Shown: in pieces, positions 21,637 through 33,365 of the stretch
Layout: every line of letters starts with the position of its first letter
Numbering within the stretch: position 1 is the stretch's first letter
Assembly: GCA_029378245.1 (NCBI GenBank)
Contig: JARKIF010000001.1
Coordinates: forward strand, 124,001 to 188,000
DNA from: Roridomyces roridus
Taxonomy: Eukaryota > Basidiomycota > Agaricomycetes > Agaricales > Mycenaceae
Reading direction: 5' to 3'
Length of the DNA: 64,000 nt
The notes under the pieces: model-generated
Database searches by the model: none
What the model saw: only the letters and a program-made list of their open reading frames with translations
Told to the model about the DNA's origin: nothing
Translations under genes and position numbers: made by a program

Positions 21637-22111
21637 TGTCACGACAAGACTTGTTTCACGCGTCCAACAGCGGTAAGATGCTGTGGATTGGGTAGTGCGC
21701 TACTAAAGCTCGTAAAATGAACTGAATAAAAGTCTAGGAGAGGGTACAGAATACGACGACTAGCTACTGCTTTTATACTATGAGGGATAGATCTACGATG
21801 CTACACTAATTGTCCTGGCTTCCGACATGCACTATTGTCCTGCACCTTTGCCGTCTCCTATTGTCATGTCTACACCGTGTTCTTCATAGAAGCCTGTCAT
21901 GATCTGACAGTTCACTGATGGAAAACTCCTTCCCTCATCCACGCTGTCGTTCATAAATATGAAACTGTCCCACGTCTTTAAATAATGTCTTCTTCGGCTT
22001 CTTCCTCAATCCGATCGAGACGGGGTTCCCATGACTTTAACGCTGTACGGCACCAATGTATATCGGGTTTATTTGGCGTTGTCACGTGCGCAAATAGGTC
22101 AGCGCGTGACA
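21637..22111 (-). repeat. 5' LTR of the Ty3 element
   Basis: 475 bp, TG...CA ends, followed by the target duplication CGTCA at 22112-22116. An apparent ORF tail inside it (21978 region) is the duplicate of the pol C terminus. Confidence 0.95.
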
Positions 22112-22546
22112 CGTCAGTACAGCCGGCAGCAATGTTCAATGAACAGCTATGGAACCGTAAGGACATGCTCAGGGCTTGTAAGGATCCAGTCGGCCGAAAT
22201 TTATGTGCCGAAGTTGTCTCCGCGAAGGTGATCTCACGGCCGGCAAATACACTTTGGGTTTTCGCCATAAATGTTGATTGCATTGTGTCTTATTTGGTAG
22301 AAGCTTTTTGCTCAAAAGCAGGTGCCGCACAACTGCCGCAACCGTTGCTCTGAGCGTCAGATTAGTTAAAACGATCACAAAATTGATTATTTGAGTGCCC
22401 CGGTGCAGTTAAGGCACTTGGAACAGCTACCACTTTGTTCGAAACAGTTACCTGAAATCGATGTATCTCATGTTTGAACTTTCGCGCTCGGAAACGGTCA
22501 ACGGCAGGTTGCATAAGGACAAACAGTCCATCCAATGGCGTCCATG

Positions 22547-23185
22547 TAGAGTGTAGCACGAATACATATTCGCGAATATGAATATTCGTCAAACTTTGAA
22601 AACTGATATTCGCATTCGCACGAATATTGATGGCAAATATTCGTGTATTAGTAAGCAGTATTCGCGAATATTTGTGAGTGGTGATTATTCAGATTCAGCA
22701 CCTCTGAATACTCATTTAAAGTGGGTGGTTGCAAGCTATTTGCAGGTAAAGTGCTATATCAGCTTCAGGCAGCAGTGTGGGTAGTCTCAAATGTCCTTCC
22801 CAGCAAGTTCCCAGTGGTGGTAGCTCGCAATGGGAGTCAAATCTTGACAGATTGACAGAAGGGCATGCCAAAATGGACGGATCACTGGGTATGTGTCATT
22901 GTACATGAAATATTCTATTGACTGATGTGTGTGCAGGGAACAAGCCGATTTGGCCGAGTGATGCCGAGTGATGCCGACGGATCAATCTTCCAAATTGAGC
23001 TCTGATATCACGTTGATCAAGTCAGGATTAGCCGACGAATATTCGCGAATATTGACTTTTTCAAAACCTGATATTCGCATTCGCGCGAATAGCACAGCCA
23101 CAGCCATTCACGAGTACAAATATTCGGTATTCGCGAATACACAGCCACGAATATTCATGACATTCGCCATTCGTGCTACACCCTA
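22547..23185. mobile_element. hAT-like element, ATTCGCGAAT word type
   Basis: 639 bp. Ends TAGAGTGTAGCACGAAT and (reverse) TAGGGTGTAGCACGAAT; 8-bp duplication CGTCCATG at 22539-22546 and 23186-23193. Both subterminal regions are filled with ATTCGCGAATATTCG words. No transposase frame; non-autonomous. Confidence 0.9.
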
Positions 23186-23216
23186 CGTCCATGTCCCGAG
23201 AGAGAAAAAAATAGAC

Positions 23217-23412
23217 CGAAGTTGCGGCAGTTCACAGCTGCTGCTGCAGTGTCACACTGCCGCACTGTCACGCCGCTTAGGTACCGCACTGCGGTGCGGC
23301 AGTTACCGCTTTGCCGCAGCTTCCAAAAAGTTGCCGCAACTTTTTCGTTCAGCTGCCGCACTGTAAGTGGTACTTTGCCGCAGCTGACCGCAAGGTGCCG
23401 CACTGGACCGAT
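23217..23412. repeat. CCGCAC/GCGGCAG word cluster
   Basis: Dense short words such as TGCCGCACTG and GCGGCAGT in both orientations. The same vocabulary marks both ends of the outer element, and a small group occurs at 22320-22350. Confidence 0.7.
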
Positions 23413-23459
23413 TTAAGTATGCAAGTATAGTTGAAAATTTGGATGATCTATGTTCGATT

Positions 23460-24904
23460 TAGTGTTTTCCCGGCTCCGGCTTGGCTTAAAGCCGCCGGCT
23501 TGGGCTTGGCTTGACCCGGCTCCGGCTTTCGAAATCCCCAAGCCCAAGCCGGAGCCGGATATGCCGGCCGGCTTGGGCCCGGCTCCGGCTTAGCCGGCGG
23601 CTTTGTTCGATTTTTTGAAACCTGTTTTGTCACCCTCTACAGATGACTACTGTTGAATGGTATGAAGGCCCTTGGTGGACAAAAGGTGTTTTCTTGTTGC
23701 CGCCACCATCATTTCCGTGACATCTTTGAAGATCTTGCGAGATTTGGCAAGATTTTCCAGTTTGTTCAAGATCTTGGATGATATTGGATGATTGTCAACT
23801 TGCCCGGGCATTATTTGATCATCATCTTGCAAGATCTTGTGAATTTTCTTCCCCCCAAGACCTTGAAAGTTTGTGCAAGTTCCACTGATTCATTTTGAGG
23901 CCACTGATTTGCAGCGAATGTTCAAAGATTTTGAAAGATCGAAAGACAAAATATGGCTCATGAAGTCTAATAGGGATGCAAGATCTCACTAGAGTTGGTG
24001 GTGCCATGGTGGCCAAGTTCAAGCCGCTACTGTGATCTATCATTTTATGTTGAAGAGTGCAACAGTGTGATCTATCCGTTTCCTGGCGGGTCGGCTGCCA
24101 ACGGATCAGCAGCCCGAGTGGGTGGCAATCAGAAAATCAATGATTGCCATGTGGGATTTGCTCCGACACTTGCGGCCTTTAACCTTCCAAGATCTTGTGA
24201 CACACCAGAGAATTTGTGATTCCAGTATCAATTTTTTATCTTTTCCCATTTGTTGTCTGACTTACAAGATCTTGCAGCCTTGCAATGCAGAAAATATCAT
24301 CTGAACCCTGCTTGAAATACCACATTGTGCAAAAACTAGCAAGATATCAATGGATGTTACAAGAACTTGATTCAACTTTCAAAATCAGCCAAATCTTTCA
24401 AGATCTTGAGACTTTTGTTGAGATTTGAAGAAAGAACCACACAGCCCTGCACAATTCCAGGTTTTGTCCACCAAGGACCCTCAAAGAATGGAGAATCAGT
24501 AGTATAGATTGACGGATGCAAAGCCAAAATAAAGATTGAAAGTGGGATTTCTGAGCTGTTTCTGAGAGTCGGATTACCAGCCGGCAGCTGATGGGATCAT
24601 AATGATCATCAGCTGTCAATGTTTCTACTGTCGTTCGACTCGAGAAACTCAAAGTCCAATAATGGCTGATCTTGAGTATTTTTTCAGTTACATTGGGTGC
24701 AGAGTGGTCTGCTCAACACACTCCCGAGATGACTGTGAAGTTGGGCTTGGAAGCCGGGGCTTAGCCGCCGGCTTGGGGCTTGAGAAATCCCAAGCCGGAG
24801 CCGTAAGCCGGGGTGCACACCCGGCTTGGGCTTGGCTTGGCCCGGCTTAGCCGGACCCCGGCTCCGCCGGCTTCAGGCTTCAAGCCGTAGCCGGCAAAAC
24901 ACTA
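23460..24904. mobile_element. hAT-like element, GGCTCCGGCTT word type
   Basis: 1,445 bp. Ends TAGTGTTTTCCCGGCTCCGG and (reverse) TAGTGTTTTGCCGGCTACGG; duplication GTTCGATT at 23452-23459 and 24905-24912. Subterminal regions (23470-23610, 24740-24895) are made of GCCGGCTT/AAGCCGGAG words. The interior is AT-rich with many CAAGATCTTG words and no coding frame I recognise. Confidence 0.9.
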
Positions 24905-25055
24905 GTTCGATTCAGGTTCTTTGGGATTCCAGTTACAATACCTTTACCTAGATAGGGGACTCGTGCAGAGGGAAGGCTCCAAATCCATAGATCCAAGTTC
25001 AAAATCAGAGGAAACAGGCTAATTACGGATTCTTCGTAACTCGAGATACAATGGC

Positions 25056-26128
25056 TTACAGCTAAATGCGGAACATAACGCGCGGCTCGATTTTTGTCAC
25101 AATTTGTGAGATTTCGATCACTTTCAGTAATTACGCTGTTGTGGGCTCGGTTCTTCTCTGGTGGTCTTCGGACATAGACCAATCGATTTGTGTGGGTCCT
25201 TTACAGTGCCTGGAGTACTTGAATGAATTGCTTTCATATGAATATGAACCTCAGAGAAGCAAATGATCAATTTTAGCTATTGACACACCAGCAGTTGAGG
25301 GGAATGTACTGGGGTCCCAATATTTGACCTGGGCACTCTCCTACATTTGATACAGTGCGCCATGGCCTCAAATTGCGTCCAGATCAATGAGGAGGAAGTA
25401 GGTGTATCAATATCTCTTGCCATCACTGTTCAGTTGTATCTCAGCTCGTGGCTGGCACATTTTCTCAAACCAACCATGTAGTGCCACTCAAAGGCATCCC
25501 GTACCAACATCCCGTCCCATCCGAGGGCCATTTACGGAACGGAAAACGAGCAAAACGCTGCCCGACAGAAGCTCGGGATGCGTGACACAAGCGTGACAAG
25601 CACAATCACTCGAGTGGTTGTGCTGCACTCCGCATCGAATCAACACATTCCGGTGCCTCCGGATAGCCCGGAACGTTGAGATGTGACCCTTAACTGTAGT
25701 CAGACATGCTCAGAATATCTGCCGCGGAGTCCTGTGGCTGCCAATATGGTCATGTTGTGATGCACCTCTGTTCTGTTGAATGGACACAGAACCGGGGCAG
25801 ATCTGACTGCAAAGACCATCCCACGCACTCTGTGGCACCTGTGAGAGACTAATGGTTCAATATTTAGTGCACAAAAACATTCCAAAGGCAGTTAAAGTGT
25901 CAATGGTTGAAAAACATCGGATCCCTTGATTTGACAGAATGATGCAATAACACAAATGATTCTTGTAGCCTAAGCACTGTAAAACGACAGTGGGAATCGA
26001 TTGGTCCATGTCCGAAGACACTCGGAAAAGAAACGAGCCCACAACAGCGTAATTACTGAAGGTGATCGAAATGTCACGAAATTTGACAAAAATCGAGCCG
26101 CGCCTTATGTTCCGCATTTAGCTGTAAT
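25056..26128. repeat. Long inverted repeat (arms 25056-25214 and 25972-26128)
   Basis: Two arms of about 158 bp in opposite orientation, 757 bp apart, sharing CAGTAATTACGCTGTTGTGG and AAATGCGGAACATAA. It lies inside the outer element; the frames in the arms are mirror copies and look non-coding. Confidence 0.8.
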
Positions 26129-26620
26129 GTACGACAGTTCAACATGCTCAGGGAAGTCTTCGACCATATAAAACACCTTGCTGGGAATTTACCTACCGCA
26201 GCTGCGTGCCGCACCACTACCGCAACTACCGCTGCGGCAGCAGTGCGGTAGTTTCTGTAGGCCCCTTGTAGAGGTATAGAAGGTCTTCGTACATTGTAGC
26301 TCGAACACATTGAATCAACAACTGGCAACTTTCTATATTGGGTTTGAACTTCGAAATGAGTGCTTGTTCAACAAACATTATCTACTATTTAGGTTATGTA
26401 ACAAATTGAACAAGATGACTTGGCGATCTTCAACGGCAGTGCAAGGCAGACAGGTTGGAATTCCGAATATACTCTACATTATACAAGAGGGATATGTACG
26501 AAAATTACATTGAGGACTGGTATGTAGATACAGGTGGAACAGAAACAAGGAGGCGAGCGCGCCGCTGGCGAGCAACATGTGTGTGTGTAATAAGTTATCA
26601 AAATAAAGAAAAAGGAAGCT

Positions 26621-26985
26621 TCATCGGAGGAGACCAGCCAGCGCAGGCAGCTTCGAAGGCACCCATCGACGCGCACCAGGATCACATTCCTCCACCTCAT
26701 GCAGCCGTCGTTCCTCCGGGTGGACGAAGAGGCCAAAACAAGAAGAGCACCACAAGCGCCTGGCGGCATGCATCTCCATGTAAATCTCATCCAGCGGCAG
26801 AATACTCTCATCCCGGACGCCCTGAAGACCGAGCTTCTCGTAATATGGACAAGAGAATTCATGCCTTGCGGATAGTCACGATAACTGCACCACCCTCAGT
26901 CACTATAACACAAGTAGAGTGAAAGAAAAGCTGACGTCTCGGAATCACAGATTGGTATGGGAGGTATGACAGGAGGGGAGGACAT
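26621..26985 (-). CDS. Small chimeric ORF behind the duplicated promoter
   Basis: ATG at 26985 (MSSPPVIPPIPICDSET) corresponds to the first exon of the C2H2-A gene, copied with segmental duplication P. A 71-nt intron (26865-26935, donor GTCAGC) joins it in phase to an unrelated exon, 26621-26864, reading HEFSCPYYEKLGLQG, DEIYMEMHAARRLWCSSC and LFVHPEERRLHEVEEC, and ending in TGA. Predicted length is about 97 residues. The CSSC...H...C spacing hints at a small zinc-binding fold, but I do not recognise the family. It could be a genuine new gene made by promoter capture, or a chance frame; the maintained phase argues for the first. Confidence 0.45.
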
Positions 26986-28140
26986 GGTCGCAGAGGCATA
27001 TTGACCAAGTGTCGCGACAAAGCCCTTATAATACACTTATGGCGGCTTCCATGATTATCGGGATGTACAACACGTGTTGAATCCAATCCAAGCCTAGTCT
27101 CGGGACCAGATTTGACGACACAAAGCATGTATACAATCCAAACCCCACTTGGTCGAGTGTGGATTCCAGTGCAAGGCGCAGCCTGACGCATCTGTCAAAT
27201 CATAAATGGCCCGAATTCTTGCTGTGGAGGCCTGGGACTCAGATTTACAAGGGCCAGCGGGAACCAAGGGGTAGTCGCCATATGGTTAAAGCCGTCTTTG
27301 ACCCGTCGGCGTCTACAGCAGTACAAAGATAGTCGCTCGAGCTTCCAATGAATCTTCCAGGCCAATTAAAGGTGATCGTCACGTCAGCTCGTCAGTCGTC
27401 TTGGTCCTTGGAAGTCGTCTGAATCAGTTGGTCGTTCCGACTTTGAAATGCAACTATCGATATCCAGACCAGTCCAGAGAGCTTCCGTGCAGATACGGTG
27501 CAATTCTCGTGGGTGCTAAGTGGCATTGTGGGACGGCATGGTGGAAGCCAAGGGTTGCGGACCGGGATCACCGCAGTGACCTGATGCCTTAACTCCGTTC
27601 GCTCGTCAGTCATCTCCATGTTTTCGCCATCCGAGTCGTGGATCGCCACTCTCCTCTGGTCGCTAAGGATGTGCAGCGCATTTGGAACATCCCGTGTAAT
27701 CTCCGCCCTTTGGACAGGGTGTCCGAAAAATCCAGCTGCTTCAAACTTGCCTCTGCAACTGGGTCTTCTCCTTGTTTCCGGCCCTCTGTCGGATTTCTTT
27801 CAACTTGATCTCTCACTTTCTGCGAACGTTTTCAGTTTCAGGAAATCCGGAGGCTTTGCGATCCTCGGCTGGTGTATACAAGCGGGCCATACCTCGGGAC
27901 CGTACTGTGAGTCATGGACCGCCGCGAAAGTGGCCACGGTGAGAAGCTTGACCCTTATCCTCCTGTTGGCGTTGAATTCTCAGGGAGCGGGAACGCGCAT
28001 GGTCGTCGTCAAGCGGCGCTCGGCCAACTCTACCTCCATTCAGGATGCCACCCCCGTTCACCTAGTTCCGAATTCTTATCATGGCGGGCCACCTTTTTTT
28101 CGCCAGGATGAACCAGCGGCGGGGAACACGAGTTGCGCCC
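26888..28140. repeat. Segmental duplication P, copy 2
   Basis: About 1.25 kb matching 10353-11640 in the same orientation. At 28140 it passes directly into repeat B copy 2, whereas copy 1 does not, so the two repeats were joined by recombination. Confidence 0.9.
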
Positions 28141-28715
28141 ACCGACCCCATCACCATCCAGCGCCACACGTGGACCCACAAATGTCGTCGATGATGTCCT
28201 CGGCCTCACTCTGAGGTACCCGAGCCTCTTCATACTCCCTGACGTCGCTCATCACACCCACAGACACTCGCCGTCGTTGTTGGCCAACCGCTCGTCGATT
28301 ATCGACCAGTATCGTGCCACCACACATTGGCCCCACATCAATGCTGACCACGACCCGGGACCAGTACGTCCTCTATCCATCATCATCCACTCTACATCTA
28401 ACTAGCCTCCACGTAGAACCCCATCGAACACCTGCTCCTCCGTCGTCGACATCCCCCACCCTCAAGCCCGTCTTATCCTCAAGAAAGATCTCGGTCAAGA
28501 CATATCGTCAAGCCCGTCGCGCGGTAGATGTACACCCGGGGGTGTTGTAGGGCACACCTTCGGTTCGTTGAGCATGCTGCGCACGGGTCCGTCAAGCGGT
28601 GTATGTACTCTCGGGGGCATCATTGCCTGTCCGGTCGACGCGCATGCTGCACACAGTTGACGCGATATCCGAGTCGAAGATCGTAAGACGTCCGACCGGT
28701 GGGAACGGCGAGTGA
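28141..28715. repeat. Dispersed repeat B, copy 2
   Basis: About 575 bp matching 63022-63590, and in its second half 5060-5417. Frames are broken differently in each copy. Confidence 0.85.
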
Positions 28716-28833
28716 GTCGGTTTCTTTTGGGAGCGGTATATGGGAGATCGTGGTTACTCGTTGCGTGTTCCTTGCTTACTGGTGCGTTTAAGCCTTTCGT
28801 CTCTCTCCCTTTTCGTGCTGACTGCTGGTGTAG

Positions 28834-28968
28834 GGTTTCAAGCAGCTCAGCGAGCGCTCCCAGACCCACCAGGGTCTGCAGGGCGAGGCACCCAGCGGAG
28901 TCATCTTCCTGTGGTACGTTCTCTCCCTCTCTGACGTTCTACTGTCGTGGCTGATTACAGATTGATAG
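28834..28968 (+). other. Exon-like fragment after repeat B copy 2
   Basis: After an AG at 28833 the frame reads GFKQLSERSQTHQGLQGEA and PSGVIFLW, followed by GTACGT...ACAG, an intron-like stretch. It has coding character but I cannot name the protein, and no start or long continuation is found up to 29125. Confidence 0.3.
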
Positions 28969-29125
28969 TGTACGAAATCGACGAAGGTCGGGTATATCTA
29001 TGGTACTTGTCAAAATCCAGAGATAGGGAAAAGGATCAGATGCATGTAATACTTGAATGAAGCGGTCGCTGCTCTCCTCCATCCTTCTGAGCCACTGCCG
29101 AATGGCCGTTTCCTCGCCTCACCAG

Positions 29126-32100
29126 TCACCTGGCATGCCCACGTTGTCCAGCGAGTGCCATCGGCGTGTTCCCATCCGCCTCCACATTGAGCTCGCCTAG
29201 CTTGTGCAGCAGGCGTCCCACTGCGTTCACGTCCATTCCCTTATCGACGAGACGTGAGACGCGCTCTACGTCGCCCTCATCAGACGCAGCCTGCACGATC
29301 TCAGTCTGCTTGTGAAACAGCTTTTTGACCAGCCTCATAATGCGCTTCTTGGGTCTATGAATGTAATGAATCAGAAATAATGTAGCCTTGCGTGGATAAA
29401 GACCCACCGGTGCTTTTTGGACGAAGGAAGATCCAAAGTGGATGCGGATGCGGAGTATATCGACGAGGCGGATGATGAGTTGCCCAGTGTCTTGGATGAT
29501 GACGTCGCGAATGACTGCACAGAGGGGCAGGTCAAGAGACGCCGACGCTGCGTTCCATTGACCTCGTCGTCAACGCGCTCCGAGCTGCCGCCAGGCCAGC
29601 TTTCCACCCGATGCTGCCAGCGAGACTCTGGATTGCGATTGTTCGTCGGCGTCGGACAACGGCTGCCACCACCCGCATACAGAGGGGCTTCATCAGGGTC
29701 GTCGGCGATTGGCGTGAGGCTGCGATTGCTCGAGCGTTGGGGTGAGTTACTATCCGTCACCGCTTGCTGGAGTAACGACACAATCAAGTCTTGACGCTCC
29801 CCGAGGACCTCGCGTGAGATCCCCATATCTTCTAGCTCGCTGAAAAACCCAGTCCAGAGCCCTGAATCGCTACGTGATGTCGTGGAACCGCTGGCGCGCC
29901 CTCGATATTGAGGGATAATGTCGTTTAGTCTCCTTTCGATTCGTGCGGTAGAAGAACTGGAATTTTCTCAGCATGACGATTGAAAGAAGAGAATTCAAAG
30001 CGTACATACTTGAGAAACGTAGATTGAAAGCTAGCGAGGAGCGTCACGCTGGAAATCAGCTTTCGCCTGATCTCCGAGATGCCTGAACCCTCGAGCCCGG
30101 AGCGCATCTTTCCCCGAGTGCGCTGAGCCGTCATACTGAGGTCGTCAGAATGACGGAGTAGCGCATGGAGTTCGTCCAGTGAGTATTTGCAGGTTTCCAG
30201 TAACGTGGTGAATCTGGCCATCTGGTGCTCCGGTAAATCGTTCTCCTGCCGACGCTCTTCCAGGTGCTCTCCCAGGTCCGAGAGAACGGAATGCAAGGAT
30301 CCCAGCTCCTTCGATAGTGCTTGAAATCGAGAGCTGCGTGCACATATGCGTTAGCACGTCAAACGAGGGTGGAAACGAAGACGCACGATTCTTCACATTG
30401 CAAGTAAAGATTCCAAGCCAACTGTGCGATTTCTCCGATTGGCGGGGAAGAGTCGGCGCTGGTGGAAGGCGTGGAAGAAGTCACTTCATCACCGCCAGGG
30501 GACGGATGTGATTGGAGCCAGGGTTCGGGGGAAGACGAGCGGTACATGCCCGCAAGAGGGGTGGCAGCTCCAGACTCGCGTTCGTCCTCGTAGGGATCTA
30601 CGGATAGCCAGATGCCCTCTCCGTGAATGAACTGCCCCGTCGCCAAACTGGCTAGACTGAGTGTCTCGGTCTGCTCCCCCATGCAGGATGGTAGCGAGTC
30701 CATCTTCTTCCACAACCGTAAACCCTTCGCATGCTCGATATATCACGTCCGTCGTCTCTTGCCAATCCAAGACGGAAGTAACGCCACAGTCCTGAAAGGG
30801 CTGAGTGAATACCAGACATACTGATCCGTGTCGGGTAAAGTGCTCTCACCCTGTTAAGGATATCCCGCCAGTCATCGTCGTGGCTCATGACAACCTCCGC
30901 ATCAGGACACTGGACGGATGGAATAAGCCAACAAGGTGGGGATCGGGGTAGATGTACCTTGCGGAAAATATAATCATTGATGATCAGCGAAGGCCGGAAA
31001 AGCTGCAGAACGGACGAATCAATGTCCCACTCGGCCAAACAATGCAGGAACTTACATCCTTCATCGGGGCGAGGTCGGCTATCTCGACATCATCAACCGC
31101 CTCTCCGTCTCCTCCATCTCGTTGCGTCGTATGCTGTTTGCCTCCAGCCGATCCGCTCCCTCCAGAAAAACCAAAAATCCAGGAGAAGCCAAAGCCCTGG
31201 GGCCCGTACGGCACCCAATCCTTGTTAGACCGTCCCAGCCTCGAATCCACAATCTGAGAGATCTCGACGTCCTTGAAGAACTTGCTCCATATACTAGCGC
31301 CAAGCGAGATCGAGAACCCGTGAATGAAGACAGTCTGATTGAGCGGAGCATCCCCCGGGACGGAGCCATAGCTCTTCGTTCGAGCGGGTCCCGCGGCTGT
31401 CCAGCGGTACTTGAAGTTGTATCGGTCATCCATGCTTGCGCTGGGACCCGGGGCCGGGGTGGGAGAGGGCTCGAATGCGAGTCGGAATGCAGACCGAGCT
31501 GTGAGTTCCTGGAACGATGCTCGCCCCCAGACCGGCGCTTTCTCCCATCCGGTCACAAGATACAAGGAGCCGTTCGTCAGTCGACGTCCGCGGACGCCGT
31601 TGGCGTACTTGTACCAGCTTTCGGCGTGCTCGCGAGCGTAGCGACGCATGGTTTCCAGGTTAGCCAGCTTCTCGACGCGCGATCCGAAGGGGATAGTCAA
31701 GACCGCTCCTTGAGGACCGCAACAATCGAAAAGGAAGCTTTCCATGGTGGGGAGATCGCTGCGGGCGTTGTTAGGTTAGGGGGGGAAGAGGAAACCCATG
31801 AAGGACACACCGTTCGGGCGGGCGGTTATCCAGCTTGAAGAGAGAAGGGCGAGTTGAGACATAATCCTCCGCGGAGTACTCCACAGGGGTCATATCCGCC
31901 GAATCATAGCGTGGTGTCAACGGGTGAAAGTTTTCGGGGGTGCCAATGGCGTTGATTGAATCGTCCACGGCCAGGTAGATATTGAAGAAGAAATCGAATG
32001 CTCCCTCTGGGGTGACGCTTCCGACATCGCCAATGGCAACACCTTGGCGTTGATACTCTTGAGGAAGATTGCCACCCGGTCCTGGAAGGTAGAGAGGGAA

Positions 32101-32518
32101 GCCTCGCCCGCAACGAAGCAATTGGCCGCAGTAGCTCTCGCTGTCAGAATATACACCATCCTGTCTCGCAGGTGCTTGGTTTATGGCAACTGAGAGGTCC
32201 TAAATAATGAGACCAGGGACAGAGGGCGTGAAGTTTCGACATACTGGTAAGTGGGCGGATGACTCGCGCAGTGCTGCGGGACCACGATGAACATCTGGAT
32301 AGAGAGACGGGAATGCACTTGCCAGGGCCAAGATCAGACCGCGGATAGACGTTCATATCCCCCGACACATTCGTAAAATGCGAGCCGTTAATGTCCAAGC
32401 GCCTACACTCGGAAAACATTTGGGTGGACCTGAGGGGAGCGTGAGCGATAGCCAGATATGAGGATATCTCCTACCCGGAAGGGATCAAGACAGGTCCATC
32501 GGGGCCCGTACGTTGCAT
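29126..32518 (-). CDS. Family member B: A-F module with STAND-N-like and ankyrin C terminus
   Basis: Ten exons: 32475-32518, 32323-32429, 31811-32189, 31056-31758, 30958-31002, 30850-30909, 30387-30791, 30010-30333, 29408-29956, 29126-29354; about 947 residues. The second intron (32190-32322) starts GCAAGT, a GC-AG intron; the homologous site in D is GTAAGT. The module reads DINGSHFTNVSGDMNVYP, GFPLYLPGPGGNLP, NAIGTPENF, HAESWYKYANGVRG, NGSLYLVTG, FIHGFSISLGASIWS, CPDAEVVMSHDDDWRDIL. The C-terminal half (IAQLAWNLYLQCEESSRFQ, LGSLHSVLSDLGEHLEERR, LLETCKYSLDELHALL) is like the helical N-terminal domain of fungal STAND/NLR proteins, then a Ser-rich linker and an ankyrin-like end (QAASDEGDVERVSRLVDKG). 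A run of five G at 30676-30680 (C on the plus strand) puts the frame one base off; four would read through. It may be a true shift or a sequence error. Confidence 0.75.
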
Positions 32519-32804
32519 GGCAAAGGGAGGAAAGAGTGGGTGACTCAGGGACAAATCTTCTTGGATGCCCGCTGCGTTGGTATGGGAAATTTCATTCACA
32601 CCGCTGTCCCCCAGCTAGAGGAGCCTGCATAACTATCACTCTAATCGTGGATTTGAGCCGCCCGTGTTAAAATGGACCGAGCTCAGGCACGCACTCGCTG
32701 GGGACGGCACGCGGCTCTACCGCTCGTGTACAGGTGCGCAGGAGCCAACTGGTGCAGTGGTAGAGTTAAGCCGTCGCAAGACTCGGGAAGGCAGATGCGC
32801 ACAG

Positions 32805-33365
32805 AGGATGGTCGTAGTCGATGAGTCGAAAGATCTTCAAGAGTGCCTGAGGCATCTTTGATTGAATGGTCTTGATCGTTGGCCGGTTCGCATGATACAA
32901 ATGGTGAGGATTGAGTTGCGGGAGTGCGGGCCTTTGGCCGACAGCATTTTGAACGCCATCGAGTTGATCGTTGGAAGAAAGAGCAGGTTTGTTTGTGACA
33001 GTTGTTTTCTGATCTGAATCAAACCAGCATGCGTGCCACCTTGGTGCCACCATGAGCTACTCGAACTGGTCAACATATGCGTTCACGCCTAGATCTGCGC
33101 TGTCAACTCTCGTGGCCTTGACAGTATTCCTCTGTATCTTTTTGATCAGCACCCAATTTCCTTGACGTTGTTCTTTTTCCCCGTCTGCCATCGAGCCGGG
33201 CTATCCTCAAGGGTCTTCGAGGCGCTTCGAGACTCGTGCGCAATCTCTTGGGTTTCCTCACCCCAGCCCCGCCGAAGGGCCAAGGCTCAACCCCGTCAAA
33301 ATGCCAACGGCTCTCGGCACCCCGTGTCCTCGCACGCAAGCTCGGTGGCTTCGTCTGCGGGAGAA
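32805..33365. repeat. Direct repeat Q, left copy
   Basis: About 560 bp similar to 36362-36940 in the same orientation (words GATCGTTGGCCGGTT, GAGTTGATCGTTGGAAG, CACGCCTAGATCTGCGCTGT). It lies upstream (in plus-strand order) of the carboxylesterase gene. Broken frames only. Confidence 0.85.

Larger units (their letters stand above)
13250..22111 (-). mobile_element. Ty3-type LTR retrotransposon (chromovirus), interrupted in gag
   Basis: Full element in minus orientation, bounded by 475-bp LTRs (13250-13724 and 21637-22111, TGTCACG...GTGACA) and a 5-bp target duplication CGTCA (13245-13249 and 22112-22116). The LTRs differ at only two bases that I noticed, so insertion was recent. Gag is at 20242-21186 and 17817-18059, pol at 13591-17823. 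The polypurine tract AGAGAGGGGG lies directly before the 3' LTR. A 2.17-kb insertion (18060-20231) splits gag, so this copy cannot move by itself. Confidence 0.95.
12841..26264. mobile_element. Outer nested element with GGGGCYTACAGAAACT inverted ends
   Basis: The left end (12841) reads GGGGCTTACAGAAACTGCCG and the right end (26264, reverse complement) GGGCCTACAGAAACTACCG. Both are followed inward by dense CCGCAC/TGCGGCAG words, and both are flanked by the same CTTGTAGAGG (12833-12842 and 26265-26274), which I read as an 8-bp target duplication, probably CTTGTAGA. Removing the LTR element (13250-22116) and the two hAT-like elements leaves about 2.5 kb of own sequence. No transposase frame is visible. 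The CCGCAC word clusters lie at 12852-12975, 23217-23412 and 26189-26262. Confidence 0.65.

Noticed and set aside
21978..22283. Separate small gene on the minus strand of the right LTR
   Set aside because: It is the LTR copy of the pol C terminus (RADLFAHVTTPNKPDIHW) followed by flanking DNA.
22320..23415. CRISPR-like array from the repeated CCGCAC words
   Set aside because: Words are irregular, in both orientations and without spacers of constant length; eukaryotic transposon ends explain them.
32745..32800. TGGTGCAGTGGTAGAGT resembling a tRNA A box
   Set aside because: No TTCGANTCC block at the proper distance and no cloverleaf.
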